NCBI RefSeq assembly: GCF_001424265.1
Contig: NZ_LMOV01000012.1
Span: 163,050 to 227,049, forward strand
From: Acidovorax sp. Leaf160
GTDB lineage: Bacteria; Pseudomonadota; Gammaproteobacteria; Burkholderiales; Burkholderiaceae_C
Reading direction: 5' to 3'
DNA: 64,000 nucleotides
This document shows, in pieces, positions 9,197 to 17,511 of this stretch; position 1 is the stretch's first letter; every line of letters begins with the position of its first letter. The notes below the pieces were generated by a model. That model was not told the DNA's origin and ran no database searches. It was given only the letters and a program-made list of their open reading frames with translations. Both the position numbers and the translations under genes were made by a program.

Positions 9197-10207
9197 ATGC
9201 CAACGAAGAATTCTTTCAAGACCCTCATCGCCGCCGCGGTTTTCGCGGCCAGCGGCCTGGCCGCGGCCCAGCCCTCGACGCTGCTCAACGTCTCCTACGA
9301 CGTGGCCCGTGAGTTCTACAAGGACTACAACCCGGCGTTCGTCGCGTACTACAAGAAGACCACCGGCAAGGACGTGAAGATCGACCAGGCGCACGGCGGT
9401 TCCAGCGCCCAGGCCCGCGCGGTCAACGACGGGCTCGACGCAGACGTCGTCACTTTCAACACCACCACCGACATCGACTTCCTCGCGAGCAACGGCGTCG
9501 TGGCGAAGGACTGGGCCAAGAAGTTTCCGAACGACGCGTCGCCCACCACGTCCACCATGCTCTTTTTGGTGCGCAACGGCAACCCCAAGAACATCAAGGA
9601 CTGGGACGATCTGATCAAGCCCGGTGTGCAGGTGGTGGTGGTGAACCCCAAGACCGGCGGCAACGGCCGCTACGCCTACCTGGGTGCCTGGGGCGCGGCG
9701 CGCGAGAAGGGCGCCACCGATGCGCAGGCCGCCGAGTTCGTGGGCAAGCTCTACAAGAACGTGCCCGTGCTGGGCAAGGGCGGACGCGATGCGACCAGCA
9801 TCTTCCTGCAGCGCAACACCGGCGACGTGCTGATCACGTTCGAATCCGAAGTGCTGTCGATCGAGCGTGAATTCGGCAAGGGCAAGGTCGACGCGGTGTA
9901 CCCGTCCACCAGCATCGTGGCCGAGAACCCGGTGGCGGTGGTGGAGCGCACCGTCGCCAAGAAGGGCTCGGGCGATCTGGCCCGCGCCTATCTGAACTAC
10001 CTCTATTCCGACGAAGGCCAGGAAATCGCCGCCAAGCACGCGCTGCGACCCCGCTCCGAAGCGGTGTTGAAGAAGCACGCCGACCTGTTCAAGCCGGTCA
10101 AGCTCTTCACCGTCGCCAAGTACTTCGGCTCGCTGGGCGAGGCGCAGAAGGTGCACTTCAACGACGGCGGCCAGTTCGACAAGCTCTACACGCCCGGCGC
10201 CAAGTAA
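9197..10207 (+). CDS. sbp: Periplasmic sulfate-binding protein
   Basis: This 336-residue receptor of the sulfate/thiosulfate ABC importer has a Sec signal peptide (SFKTLIAAAVFAASGLAAAQ). The mature protein carries the family patterns LLNVSYD, IDQAHGGSSAQARAV, GNPKNIKDWDDLIKPGV and a C-terminal YLYSDEGQEIAAKH. ATG 9197 gives a standard signal peptide; ATG 9185 is an in-frame alternative four codons longer. It delivers sulfate to CysT/CysW. It is first in the sbp-cysT-cysW-cysA operon, with 3 bp between its stop and cysT. Confidence 0.95.
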   Translation: MPTKNSFKTLIAAAVFAASGLAAAQPSTLLNVSYDVAREFYKDYNPAFVAYYKKTTGKDVKIDQAHGGSSAQARAVNDGLDADVVTFNTTTDIDFLASNGVVAKDWAKKFPNDASPTTSTMLFLVRNGNPKNIKDWDDLIKPGVQVVVVNPKTGGNGRYAYLGAWGAAREKGATDAQAAEFVGKLYKNVPVLGKGGRDATSIFLQRNTGDVLITFESEVLSIEREFGKGKVDAVYPSTSIVAENPVAVVERTVAKKGSGDLARAYLNYLYSDEGQEIAAKHALRPRSEAVLKKHADLFKPVKLFTVAKYFGSLGEAQKVHFNDGGQFDKLYTPGAK

Positions 10208-10210
10208 GCC

Positions 10211-11098
10211 ATGGCCGCCGCCACGACCTTGGTGCCATCGGGCACCGGCGGCCCGGCGCCCGGCCGCGCACGCCGCGCCCAGCGTGTGCTGCCCGGCTTC
10301 GGCCTCACGCTGGGCTACACGCTCTTCTATCTCAGCATCATCGTGCTGATCCCGTTGTCGGCCCTGCTGTTCAAGACCTTCAGTCTGACCTGGGACCAGT
10401 TCTGGACCGCCGTCACCGCGCCGCGCGTGCTGGCGTCCTACCGGCTGACCTTCGGCGCGTCGCTGATCGCGGCGCTGGTCAACCTGGTGTTCGGCCTGCT
10501 GATCGCCTGGGTGCTGGTGCGCTACACGTTTCCCGGGAAGAAGATCGTCGATGCGCTGGTCGATCTGCCGTTCGCGCTGCCGACGGCCGTGGCCGGCATT
10601 TCGCTCACCGCGCTGCTGGCGGGCAACGGCTGGCTGGGGCGCTACCTGGAGCCGCTGGGCATCCAGCTCGCCTTCAAGCCCGCGGGCGTGGTGATCGCGC
10701 TCATCTTCATCGGGCTGCCCTTCGTGGTGCGCACCGTGCAGCCCGTGCTGGAAGATTCCGAGAAGGAACTGGAAGAGGCGGCGACCAGCCTGGGCGCGAC
10801 GCGTCTGCAGATCTTCTGGAAGGTCATCCTGCCTTCGATCACCCCCGCGCTGATGACCGGCTTCGCCATGGCGTTTGCGCGGGCCATCGGTGAATACGGC
10901 TCGGTGATCTTCATCGCCGGCAACATGCCCATGGTGTCCGAGATCACGCCCCTCATCATCATCGGCAAGCTGGAGCAGTACGACTACGCGGGCGCCACCG
11001 CGGTCGCGGTGGTGATGCTGGTCATCTCCTTCGCGCTGCTGCTCGTCATCAATGCGCTGCAGGCCTGGCAGCGCCGCCACGCGGGAGCGCCGGCATGA
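10211..11098 (+). CDS. cysT: Sulfate ABC transporter permease CysT
   Basis: This 295-residue inner-membrane permease has about six transmembrane helices. The EAA-type coupling loop [23 protein letters not shown] (about residues 192-215) docks on the ATPase CysA. Residues 1-30 form a Pro/Ala-rich cytoplasmic extension. Its stop overlaps the cysW start by ATGA (11095-11098), which indicates translational coupling. It forms a heterodimeric channel with CysW. Confidence 0.96.
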   Translation: MAAATTLVPSGTGGPAPGRARRAQRVLPGFGLTLGYTLFYLSIIVLIPLSALLFKTFSLTWDQFWTAVTAPRVLASYRLTFGASLIAALVNLVFGLLIAWVLVRYTFPGKKIVDALVDLPFALPTAVAGISLTALLAGNGWLGRYLEPLGIQLAFKPAGVVIALIFIGLPFVVRTVQPVLEDSEKELEEAATSLGATRLQIFWKVILPSITPALMTGFAMAFARAIGEYGSVIFIAGNMPMVSEITPLIIIGKLEQYDYAGATAVAVVMLVISFALLLVINALQAWQRRHAGAPA

Positions 11099-12000
11099 GT
11101 TCGTCCGTCACCACCACTCCGCCCGCCAAGCGCCGCGTGCAGGCCGGCACCACCGAGGCGCCCTGGGTGCGCTGGACGCTGCTGGGCATCGCCTTCGCCT
11201 TCCTGCTGCTCTTTTTGGTGCTGCCGCTGGCCGCCGTGTTCGTGGAGGCGTTCTCCAAGGGCATCGACGCTTACCTGGCCAGCCTGCGCGACCCCGATGC
11301 CTGGTCGGCCATCAAGCTCACGCTGATCACGGCCGTCATCGCCGTGCCGCTCAACCTGGTGTTCGGCGTGGCGGCGGCCTGGGCCATCGCCAAGTATGAA
11401 TTCAAGGGCAAGGCGTTCCTCACCACGCTGGTGGACCTGCCGTTCTCTGTGTCGCCCGTCGTGGCCGGCCTGATGTACGTGCTGGTCTTCGGCGCCAACG
11501 GCTGGTTCGGCCCCTGGCTTCAGGAGCACGACATCAAGATCATCTTTGCCGTGCCCGGCATCGTGCTGGCGACCGTGTTCGTCACCTTCCCCTTCATCGC
11601 GCGGGAGTTGATTCCGCTCATGCAGGCGCAGGGCAACGACGAGGAACAAGCCGCCATCGTGCTCGGCGCGACCGGCTGGCAGACCTTCTGGCATGTGACC
11701 CTGCCCAACATCAAGTGGGGGCTGCTCTACGGCGTGATCCTCTGCAATGCGCGGGCCATGGGCGAATTCGGCGCGGTGTCGGTGGTGTCCGGTCACATCC
11801 GTGGGCAGACCAACACCATCCCGCTGCATGTCGAAATTCTCTACAACGAATACCAGTCGGCAGCGGCGTTCGCGGCGGCCTCGCTGCTGGCCCTGCTGGC
11901 GCTGGTCACCCTGGTCATCAAATCCGTTGCCGAGTGGCAGAGCGAGCGCGAACAGCAGGCCGCCCGCGACCTGCCGCCCGAGCGGCCCACGCCGCACTGA
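11095..12000 (+). CDS. cysW: Sulfate ABC transporter permease CysW
   Basis: This 301-residue partner permease of CysT has six predicted membrane segments and the coupling loop [24 protein letters not shown] (about residues 183-206). The family motif [20 protein letters not shown] follows. The hydrophilic tail after about residue 280 is slightly longer than usual. It is translationally coupled to cysT, and cysA begins 18 bp downstream. Confidence 0.96.
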   Translation: MSSSVTTTPPAKRRVQAGTTEAPWVRWTLLGIAFAFLLLFLVLPLAAVFVEAFSKGIDAYLASLRDPDAWSAIKLTLITAVIAVPLNLVFGVAAAWAIAKYEFKGKAFLTTLVDLPFSVSPVVAGLMYVLVFGANGWFGPWLQEHDIKIIFAVPGIVLATVFVTFPFIARELIPLMQAQGNDEEQAAIVLGATGWQTFWHVTLPNIKWGLLYGVILCNARAMGEFGAVSVVSGHIRGQTNTIPLHVEILYNEYQSAAAFAAASLLALLALVTLVIKSVAEWQSEREQQAARDLPPERPTPH

Positions 12001-12018
12001 CAACCAAGCGAGCCCTTC

Positions 12019-13143
12019 ATGAGCATCGAAATCCGTCACATCAGCAAGCAGTTCGGCGACTTCCAGGCGCTGCGCGACGTCAGCCTGGACATCCAGTCGG
12101 GCGAGCTCATCGCTCTGCTCGGTCCGTCGGGCTGCGGCAAGACCACGCTGCTGCGCATCATCGCCGGGCTGGAAACTCCCGACACCGGCAGCATCCACTT
12201 CAGTGGCGAAGACACCACCGACGTTCACGTGCGCGAGCGCAACGTGGGCTTCGTGTTCCAGCACTACGCGCTGTTCAGGCACATGAGCGTGTTCGAGAAC
12301 GTGGCCTTCGGCCTGCGCGTGAAGCCGCGCGACCAGCGGCCCAGCGAGGCGCAGATCAAGCAGAAGGTCATGGATCTGCTGAAGCTGGTGCAGCTCGACT
12401 GGCTGGCCGACCGCTTTCCCTCGCAGCTGTCCGGTGGGCAGCGCCAGCGCATCGCCCTGGCGCGCGCGCTGGCCGTGGAGCCCAAGGTGCTGCTGCTCGA
12501 CGAGCCGTTCGGGGCGCTCGACGCCAAGGTGCGCAAGGAACTGCGCCGCTGGCTCCGCCGGCTGCACGACGAGCTGCACGTCACCTCGATCTTCGTGACG
12601 CACGACCAGGAAGAGGCGCTCGAGGTGGCCGACCGCGTCGTAGTCATCAACCAGGGCCGCATCGAGCAGAGCGGCTCGCCCCAGGAAGTGTGGGACCAGC
12701 CGGCCAGCCCGTTCGTCTATGGCTTCCTCGGCGACGTGAACCTTTTCAAGGGCCGCGCCCACGAAGGGCAGGTGCATGTGGAGGGCGTGCAGATCGACTC
12801 GCCAGAACATGCCGGCGCGCAGAACGCGAATGCCTCGGCCTACGTGCGCCCGTACGACCTGGACGTGCGCCGCCATGTGCCTGGCGAGGGCGTGGATGCC
12901 CAGGGCCGGCAGCGCGGCATCGTCGCCCGGCTGGAACGGGCCATCGTGGTCGGGCCCATCGCGCGCCTGGAACTAATTGCGACCGAAGGCGACAAACCAT
13001 CCGACAATGCAGCCCCCGAGTCGGTGATCGAGGCACAGATCCCTGCGACCGAGTTCCGCGACATGGGGTTTATGGAGGGTGAAACGCTGGTGGTGACGCC
13101 GCGCCGCGCCCGCGTGTTTCTGGACCAGGCCGCAGGCATCTGA
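12019..13143 (+). CDS. cysA: Sulfate/thiosulfate importer ATPase
   Basis: This 374-residue ABC ATPase has Walker A GPSGCGKT at 35-42, Q-loop near 81, signature LSGGQRQR at 138-145, Walker B VLLLDEP at 157-163 and the switch His in [10 protein letters not shown]-terminal regulatory TOBE-like domain (about 240-374) follows. It energises the CysT/CysW channel. It is the last gene of the operon. A less GC-rich patch near 12970-13020 in the C-terminal domain interrupts otherwise uniform codon use but does not break the frame. Confidence 0.96.
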   Translation: MSIEIRHISKQFGDFQALRDVSLDIQSGELIALLGPSGCGKTTLLRIIAGLETPDTGSIHFSGEDTTDVHVRERNVGFVFQHYALFRHMSVFENVAFGLRVKPRDQRPSEAQIKQKVMDLLKLVQLDWLADRFPSQLSGGQRQRIALARALAVEPKVLLLDEPFGALDAKVRKELRRWLRRLHDELHVTSIFVTHDQEEALEVADRVVVINQGRIEQSGSPQEVWDQPASPFVYGFLGDVNLFKGRAHEGQVHVEGVQIDSPEHAGAQNANASAYVRPYDLDVRRHVPGEGVDAQGRQRGIVARLERAIVVGPIARLELIATEGDKPSDNAAPESVIEAQIPATEFRDMGFMEGETLVVTPRRARVFLDQAAGI

Positions 13144-13290
13144 TTCCCCTTCAACTGCTTTGCGCTCTCCTCGTGGGAGGGCGCACCGGGCGGTCTGGCG
13201 GATCCGGACGGCCCGGTGTTCTGGCGAAGGAGTGCTGCATCGATACGCGGTGCGCCGCCTTTGGCAATGCTTTTGGATGAGGGAAAAGAA

Positions 13291-13815
13291 ATGAATTGGT
13301 TGGATCGCGCGCCTCGCCGCGTGCTGGCGTTGATCTCTGCGGCCTGCGTGGCCATGCTGGCTTTCGGCATGTATCTGCAGCACAGCCTCGGGCTGGAGCC
13401 GTGCCCCATGTGCATCGTGCAGCGGTATGCTCTTATTTTTGTAGCAGTATTCGCAGGCATTGCAAGCGCCCGAAGCCAAAAAGGCTGGCAAATCGGCTGG
13501 GGCGTGCTGGCTTTGCTGGCGGCGGGCTTCGGCGCCTTCGTCGCGGCGCGGCAAAGCTGGCTGCAGTGGTACCCGCCTGAAATCGCCACCTGCGGGCGCG
13601 ACTTCTACGGAATGATCGAGCACTTCCCCATCGGCCGGGCGATCCCCATGATCTTCCGCGGCTCGGGCGACTGCACGGCGATCGACTGGACCTTCCTCGG
13701 CGGCTCCATCGCCAACTGGTCGTTCATCTGCTTCACGGCTTTCGCGTTGGCGCTGCTCGTGCTGCTGGCCCGTCAATGGCGCGGTGGGGGCCCTCGCGGC
13801 CTGGCGGCCGCCTGA
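13291..13815 (+). CDS. dsbB: Disulfide bond formation protein B
   Basis: This 174-residue, four-helix inner-membrane protein reoxidises DsbA and passes electrons to quinone. The two redox pairs are present: C38-P-M-C41 in the first periplasmic loop and C101/C128 in the second. ATG 13291 has GGGAAAAGA upstream and matches the family start; an upstream frame to 13216 is spurious. Codons for about residues 46-63 (second helix and following loop) are AT-richer than the rest and coincide with a copy of the dispersed repeat at 13426-13477. Confidence 0.95.
   Translation: MNWLDRAPRRVLALISAACVAMLAFGMYLQHSLGLEPCPMCIVQRYALIFVAVFAGIASARSQKGWQIGWGVLALLAAGFGAFVAARQSWLQWYPPEIATCGRDFYGMIEHFPIGRAIPMIFRGSGDCTAIDWTFLGGSIANWSFICFTAFALALLVLLARQWRGGGPRGLAAA
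13426..13477 (+). repeat. Dispersed repeat, copy D, inside dsbB
   Basis: TATGCT, a TTATTTTTGTAGC block, a GCAGG core and GCAAGCGCC...GCC align end to end with copy A. The copy is in frame within dsbB and encodes part of the second transmembrane helix and the cytoplasmic loop. Confidence 0.55.
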
Positions 13816-13855
13816 TCCCCACCGCCCACTGGCGGCGGTTCAAGCACCACGACAA

Positions 13856-13876
13856 CGGGGCGCCTGCGGCGCCCCG
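13856..13876. terminator. Hairpin between convergent dsbB and trhO-GST
   Basis: Perfect 9-bp GC stem CGGGGCGCC / GGCGCCCCG with a TGC loop in the 68-bp space between two convergent stops. There is no T-run, so termination strength is uncertain. Confidence 0.5.
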
Positions 13877-13883
13877 AATCGTT

Positions 13884-15551
13884 TCAGGCGGGCGGGAAGA
13901 GGGTGGGCGAGTCGCCTTCCTTCCACGCCTCGTACTTTCCCATCACGCCCTCGAACAGATCGCCGGCCTGCCAGTCGGCCAACCAGCGGCGCAACGGCAG
14001 CCAGGGGCCGGCCTCCCAGCGCGCCGGATCGATGCCGGCGAACTGCCGCACGAAGGGCGCGATGGCCATGTCGGCCAGCGTGGCGTGTCCACCGAACAGG
14101 TGGCTGGCTGCCTCCAGACGGGCGTTCAGTTGCATCAGCCAGGCCTGCGCGGCAGACCACTGCACCGCTGGGTCTGAATCCGGATAGCGGCTCGGGTACT
14201 TGCAGCGGTCCAGCGCCTGCTTGAACGGGCCGTCGCATTCCGCGATCAGCGCCCACAGGTCGTCCGTGCTGCCGTGCTCCGGGGCCAGCCAGCCGCCAGG
14301 GTCGTTGCGCTCCAGCGCCCAGCGCATGATGTCCAGGCTCTGGTCGATGACCTGGCCGTCAGGCAACACCAGCACCGGCACCGTGGCCTTGGCCGAGGCC
14401 TCCCGCAAGGCGGTGGGTTTGTCGCGCAGCACCACTTCGCGCAACTGGCAGCGCTCTCCGCTGGCAGCCAGCGCCAGACGGGCGCGCATCGCATAGGGGC
14501 AGCGCCGGAATGAGTACAGGATGGGCAGGTCGCCGGCGGTTTCGGTTTCGGTTTCGGTTTCGGTTTCGGCTTCCGGCTGCGGGCGGCCGGGCACCGCCGC
14601 GCCGTCGCTGTGCGCGCCGGCCGGCTGCGCCTGGCTGCCGATGTGCTCGCGGCCCTGCATCGCCGCCAGCGCCACCTGGCGCTCGCGCTCAGCCAGGGCC
14701 TGCAGCTGCGCTTCGCTGCGCGTGCCGTGGCAGTAGGGGCAGCTCACGCCCGGCACGTAGTGGGGAGACGCCCGGTCGTCCGCCGACAGCGGCATGCGGC
14801 ACGACCGGCAGAGCTGGTGGTGCCCTGGCGCTAGCCCATGCCCGACCGAGACCCGCTCGTCGAACACGAAGCAGTCGCCCCACCAGCGGCTATCGGTCTC
14901 GGGCACCGTCTCCAGGTACTTCAGGATGCCGCCCTCCAGGTGGTAGACCTCGTCGAAGCCGCGCGACTTGAGGAAGGCGGTCGACTTCTCGCAGCGGATG
15001 CCACCAGTGCAGAACATGGCCACGCGCGGATTGCCGGCCAGCACGCCGCCTGGCGCGCTCTGCTGCTCCACCCAGGCCGGAAATTCCGTGAAGCTGCGCG
15101 TGCCGGGGTCGACCGCGCGGGCGAAGCTGCCGATGCCCACTTCGTAGTGGTTGCGGGTGTCGATCACCACCACCCCGGGGTCGTCGATCAGCGCGTTCCA
15201 GTCCTCGGGCGCCACGTAGGTGCCGGCCTGTGCGGCAGGGTTCAGGCCCGGCACGCCCATGCTCACGATCTCGCGCTTGAGCCGAACCCGCATGCGGTAG
15301 AACGGCATGCGCTCGCCCATCGCCTCCTTGTGCTTGAGCGGGGCGAACCGTTCATCGCTGCGCAGCCAGGCCAGCACCGCGTGCACGCCCTCCGGGGTGC
15401 CGGCGATGGTCCCGTTGATGCCCTCCGGCGCCAGCAGCAGCATGCCGCGCACCGAGTTCGCATCGCACACGGCTTGCAGCGGCGCCTGCAGCGCGGCGAA
15501 GTCGGGCAGATCGACGAACAGGTACAGGGCGGCGGTCAGGTAGCGGGGCAT
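13884..15551 (-). CDS. trhO: TrhO tRNA-uridine hydroxylase fused to a GST-like domain
   Basis: This 555-residue protein consists of two enzymes in one chain. Residues 1 to about 290 are TrhO/YceA: an N-terminal acylphosphatase-like domain, a rhodanese domain with catalytic C181 in CTGGIRCEKS, and a Cys4 cluster (C248, C251, C271, C274). TrhO makes 5-hydroxyuridine at tRNA position 34. Residues about 342-555 are a GST/glutaredoxin-like domain opening with SFRRCPYAMRARLAL (C351) and ending in a helical GST C-terminal domain. The linker contains a (Glu-Thr) tract encoded by a hexanucleotide repeat. ATG 15551 is the family start. Whether the GST part acts on the same pathway is unknown; TrhO proteins usually end near residue 300-350. 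Confidence 0.9.
   Translation of the reverse strand: MPRYLTAALYLFVDLPDFAALQAPLQAVCDANSVRGMLLLAPEGINGTIAGTPEGVHAVLAWLRSDERFAPLKHKEAMGERMPFYRMRVRLKREIVSMGVPGLNPAAQAGTYVAPEDWNALIDDPGVVVIDTRNHYEVGIGSFARAVDPGTRSFTEFPAWVEQQSAPGGVLAGNPRVAMFCTGGIRCEKSTAFLKSRGFDEVYHLEGGILKYLETVPETDSRWWGDCFVFDERVSVGHGLAPGHHQLCRSCRMPLSADDRASPHYVPGVSCPYCHGTRSEAQLQALAERERQVALAAMQGREHIGSQAQPAGAHSDGAAVPGRPQPEAETETETETETAGDLPILYSFRRCPYAMRARLALAASGERCQLREVVLRDKPTALREASAKATVPVLVLPDGQVIDQSLDIMRWALERNDPGGWLAPEHGSTDDLWALIAECDGPFKQALDRCKYPSRYPDSDPAVQWSAAQAWLMQLNARLEAASHLFGGHATLADMAIAPFVRQFAGIDPARWEAGPWLPLRRWLADWQAGDLFEGVMGKYEAWKEGDSPTLFPPA
14538..14573. repeat. Hexanucleotide tandem repeat in the TrhO-GST linker
   Basis: Five perfect GGTTTC units (14538-14567) are followed by one degenerate unit. 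On the coding strand they give an alternating Glu-Thr tract. The unit length is a multiple of three, so copy-number change alters linker length without shifting the frame. Confidence 0.9.
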
Positions 15552-15603
15552 GGGGCGGCGATGATAGCGGTTGGGTCGGACAAGGGGAGCGGGGGGCTGC
15601 GGT

Positions 15604-16470
15604 TCAGGCGGGCTGCGCACAACCGGCCAGCAGCCAGTCGCGAAACGCGTCCATCGCCGCGCCCGGTGGGCGTGATTTCAGCCGGGTGAGCCAGTAGGCC
15701 CCCAGCGCGATCTCCGTGCCGAAGGGCTGCACCAGCCGGCCCTGCTGCAGCTCGCGGGTGAAGAGCCGCGCGGGCAGCAGAGCGATGCCCGCGCCCTGGG
15801 CCGCCGCCTCGGCCAGTGCCAGCGACGAGTCGAAGACCGTGCCCCGCACGAGCGGGCAGGGCACGCCGGCCGCGCTGAACCAGGCACTCCATTCGTCGGC
15901 ACGGTAGGAGCGCAGCAGCGACTCGCGCGCCAGGTCGGCCGGCGCCCGCAGCCGCAGTGCGACGGCCGGAGCGCACATGGCCGAGAGCGGCGCGTCCAGC
16001 AGCCGGTCCGCCTCGGTGCCGTGCCAGGCACCGTCGCCGAAGCGGATGGCGCAGTCCAGTCCCTCTGCTGCCAGATCGACCCGGTTGTTGTGCGTCATGA
16101 GGCGCAGGTCCACGAACGGGCAGGCCTGCTGGAAATCGCGCAGCCGGGGCAGCAGCCAGCCCACCGCGAAGGTGCCGACGGCGCCGACGGTCAGCACCTC
16201 GCGCGGACGGCGGTCGTTCAGCTGGTCCAGCGCGGCGGCCATGCGTGCGAAGCAGTCGCTCAGCACCGGCAGCAGCGACTGGCCCTCGTCGGTCAGTGCC
16301 AGCCCGCGCGGCAGGCGCCGGAAGAGGGGCTGGCCCAGGCGGTCCTCCAGGTTGCGGATGTGCTGGCTCACCGCGGTCTGCGTGACGTTCAGCTCCTGCG
16401 CGGCGCGGGTCAGATTCAAGTGCCGGGCAGATACCTCGAAAGCGCGCAGGGCATTGAGCGGCAGATGCAT
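15604..16470 (-). CDS. ampR: AmpR-type LysR regulator
   Basis: This 288-residue LysR regulator closely follows the AmpR pattern: LPLNALRAFEVSARHLNLTRAAQELNVTQTAVSQHIR at the N-terminus, THNNRVDLAAEGLDCAIRFGDGAWH in the effector domain and VFDSSLALAEAAAQGAGIALLP. In the family the effectors are muropeptides and UDP-MurNAc-pentapeptide from cell-wall recycling. The gene is divergent from a class A beta-lactamase 124 bp away, which is its expected target. The GcvA subfamily is the closest alternative name, but the neighbour favours AmpR. Confidence 0.9.
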   Translation of the reverse strand: MHLPLNALRAFEVSARHLNLTRAAQELNVTQTAVSQHIRNLEDRLGQPLFRRLPRGLALTDEGQSLLPVLSDCFARMAAALDQLNDRRPREVLTVGAVGTFAVGWLLPRLRDFQQACPFVDLRLMTHNNRVDLAAEGLDCAIRFGDGAWHGTEADRLLDAPLSAMCAPAVALRLRAPADLARESLLRSYRADEWSAWFSAAGVPCPLVRGTVFDSSLALAEAAAQGAGIALLPARLFTRELQQGRLVQPFGTEIALGAYWLTRLKSRPPGAAMDAFRDWLLAGCAQPA

Positions 16471-16524
16471 GGAGGGCGGGGAGGGTGAAGTTTTTCTGGG
16501 GTGTCGTCCTGATTATTGTCGATG

Positions 16525-16536
16525 GTGCCACGGCAC
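16525..16536. promoter_or_regulatory. Palindrome in the ampR/bla spacer
   Basis: GTGCC-AC-GGCAC is a perfect 12-bp dyad midway between the divergent starts and a candidate AmpR recognition element. A canonical T-N11-A match was not clear. Confidence 0.35.
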
Positions 16537-16594
16537 TCTTGCCCGTATCGTTTGCACCATTCCACACCACAGCGAACGAACAGAGAGGATCTGG

Positions 16595-17500
16595 ATGATG
16601 AAGAGGCGTGAGTTTTCCTTGGGGGTTCTGGGCGGTATCGCCCTGGCCCATCCCGCCTGGGCTGCAGCCACGGCAGGGGCGGGCTCCACTTTGAGCGATG
16701 CCGGCTGGCAGGCGGCCCTGGGGGCTGTCGAAGCGGGCTTGCAGGGAGGCCGGCTGGGTGCGGCCATGCTCGACACGGGCACCGGGCGCCTGCTCAGCTG
16801 GCGCGGGGACGAGCGCTTTCCGATGGCCAGCACCTTCAAGCTGATGCTGGCGGGCTGGATGCTGGAGCGGGTGGATCGTGGCCAGGAATCGCTGGCCCAG
16901 CGCGTGCGCTACGAGCGGGACGCCCTGGTCCCGTATTCACCCGTCACCGAGAAGCACGTGGGTGCCGACGGCATCACCGTGGCCGAATTGTGCGAGGCAA
17001 CGGTCACGCTGAGCGACAACACCGCTGCCAACCTGTTGCTGGCCCGGCATGGCGGCCCGGAAGGGTTCACCGGTTTCGCCCGGTCGCTGGGCGATGCCGT
17101 CACGCGGCTCGACCGGACCGAACCCACGCTGAATGAAGCGCTGCCCGGCGATCCGCGCGACACCACCACGCCGGTCGCGATGCTGCACAGCCTGCGCACG
17201 CTGGTGCTGGGCCAGGCGCTCAGCCCGGCATCCCGCGCCCAGCTGACGGAGTGGATCGTCAACAACAAGACGGGCGACAAGCGGCTGCGCGCTGGCGTGC
17301 CGGGCTGGAAGGTGGGCGACAAGACGGGCACGGGCAGCAACGGCTCGTCCAACGACATCGGCGTGCTGTGGCCTGCGGGCGGCGGCGCGCCCGTGGTGGT
17401 GACCTGCTACATGACCGGCGTGCCGGCGTCGCCCGAGGTGCGCGATGCCGCCATCGCCCAGGTGGCGCGGCACGTGGCAGCGGCGGTGCGGGGCGGCTGA
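16595..17500 (+). CDS. bla: Class A beta-lactamase with Tat signal
   Basis: This 301-residue serine beta-lactamase has all four class A motifs: STFK at 79-82 with the nucleophile S79, SDN at 140-142, the omega-loop glutamate in EPTLN (176-180), and KTG at 243-245. The N-terminus MMKRREFSLGVLGG contains a twin-arginine motif, so export of the folded protein is likely; it is cut near AWA-AA. AGAGAGGA lies 5 bases before ATG 16595. Together with the divergent ampR-type gene this forms an inducible chromosomal beta-lactamase module. The substrate profile cannot be predicted here. Confidence 0.94.
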   Translation: MMKRREFSLGVLGGIALAHPAWAAATAGAGSTLSDAGWQAALGAVEAGLQGGRLGAAMLDTGTGRLLSWRGDERFPMASTFKLMLAGWMLERVDRGQESLAQRVRYERDALVPYSPVTEKHVGADGITVAELCEATVTLSDNTAANLLLARHGGPEGFTGFARSLGDAVTRLDRTEPTLNEALPGDPRDTTTPVAMLHSLRTLVLGQALSPASRAQLTEWIVNNKTGDKRLRAGVPGWKVGDKTGTGSNGSSNDIGVLWPAGGGAPVVVTCYMTGVPASPEVRDAAIAQVARHVAAAVRGG

Positions 17501-17511
17501 CCGCCCGGGCG

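Noticed and set aside
9173-11080. 635-residue minus-strand frame
   Set aside because: Antisense to sbp-cysT; low-complexity translation and no family motif.
14538-14573. Phase-variable on/off switch in the trhO-GST gene
   Set aside because: The repeat unit is six bases, so slippage cannot shift the frame; only linker length can change.
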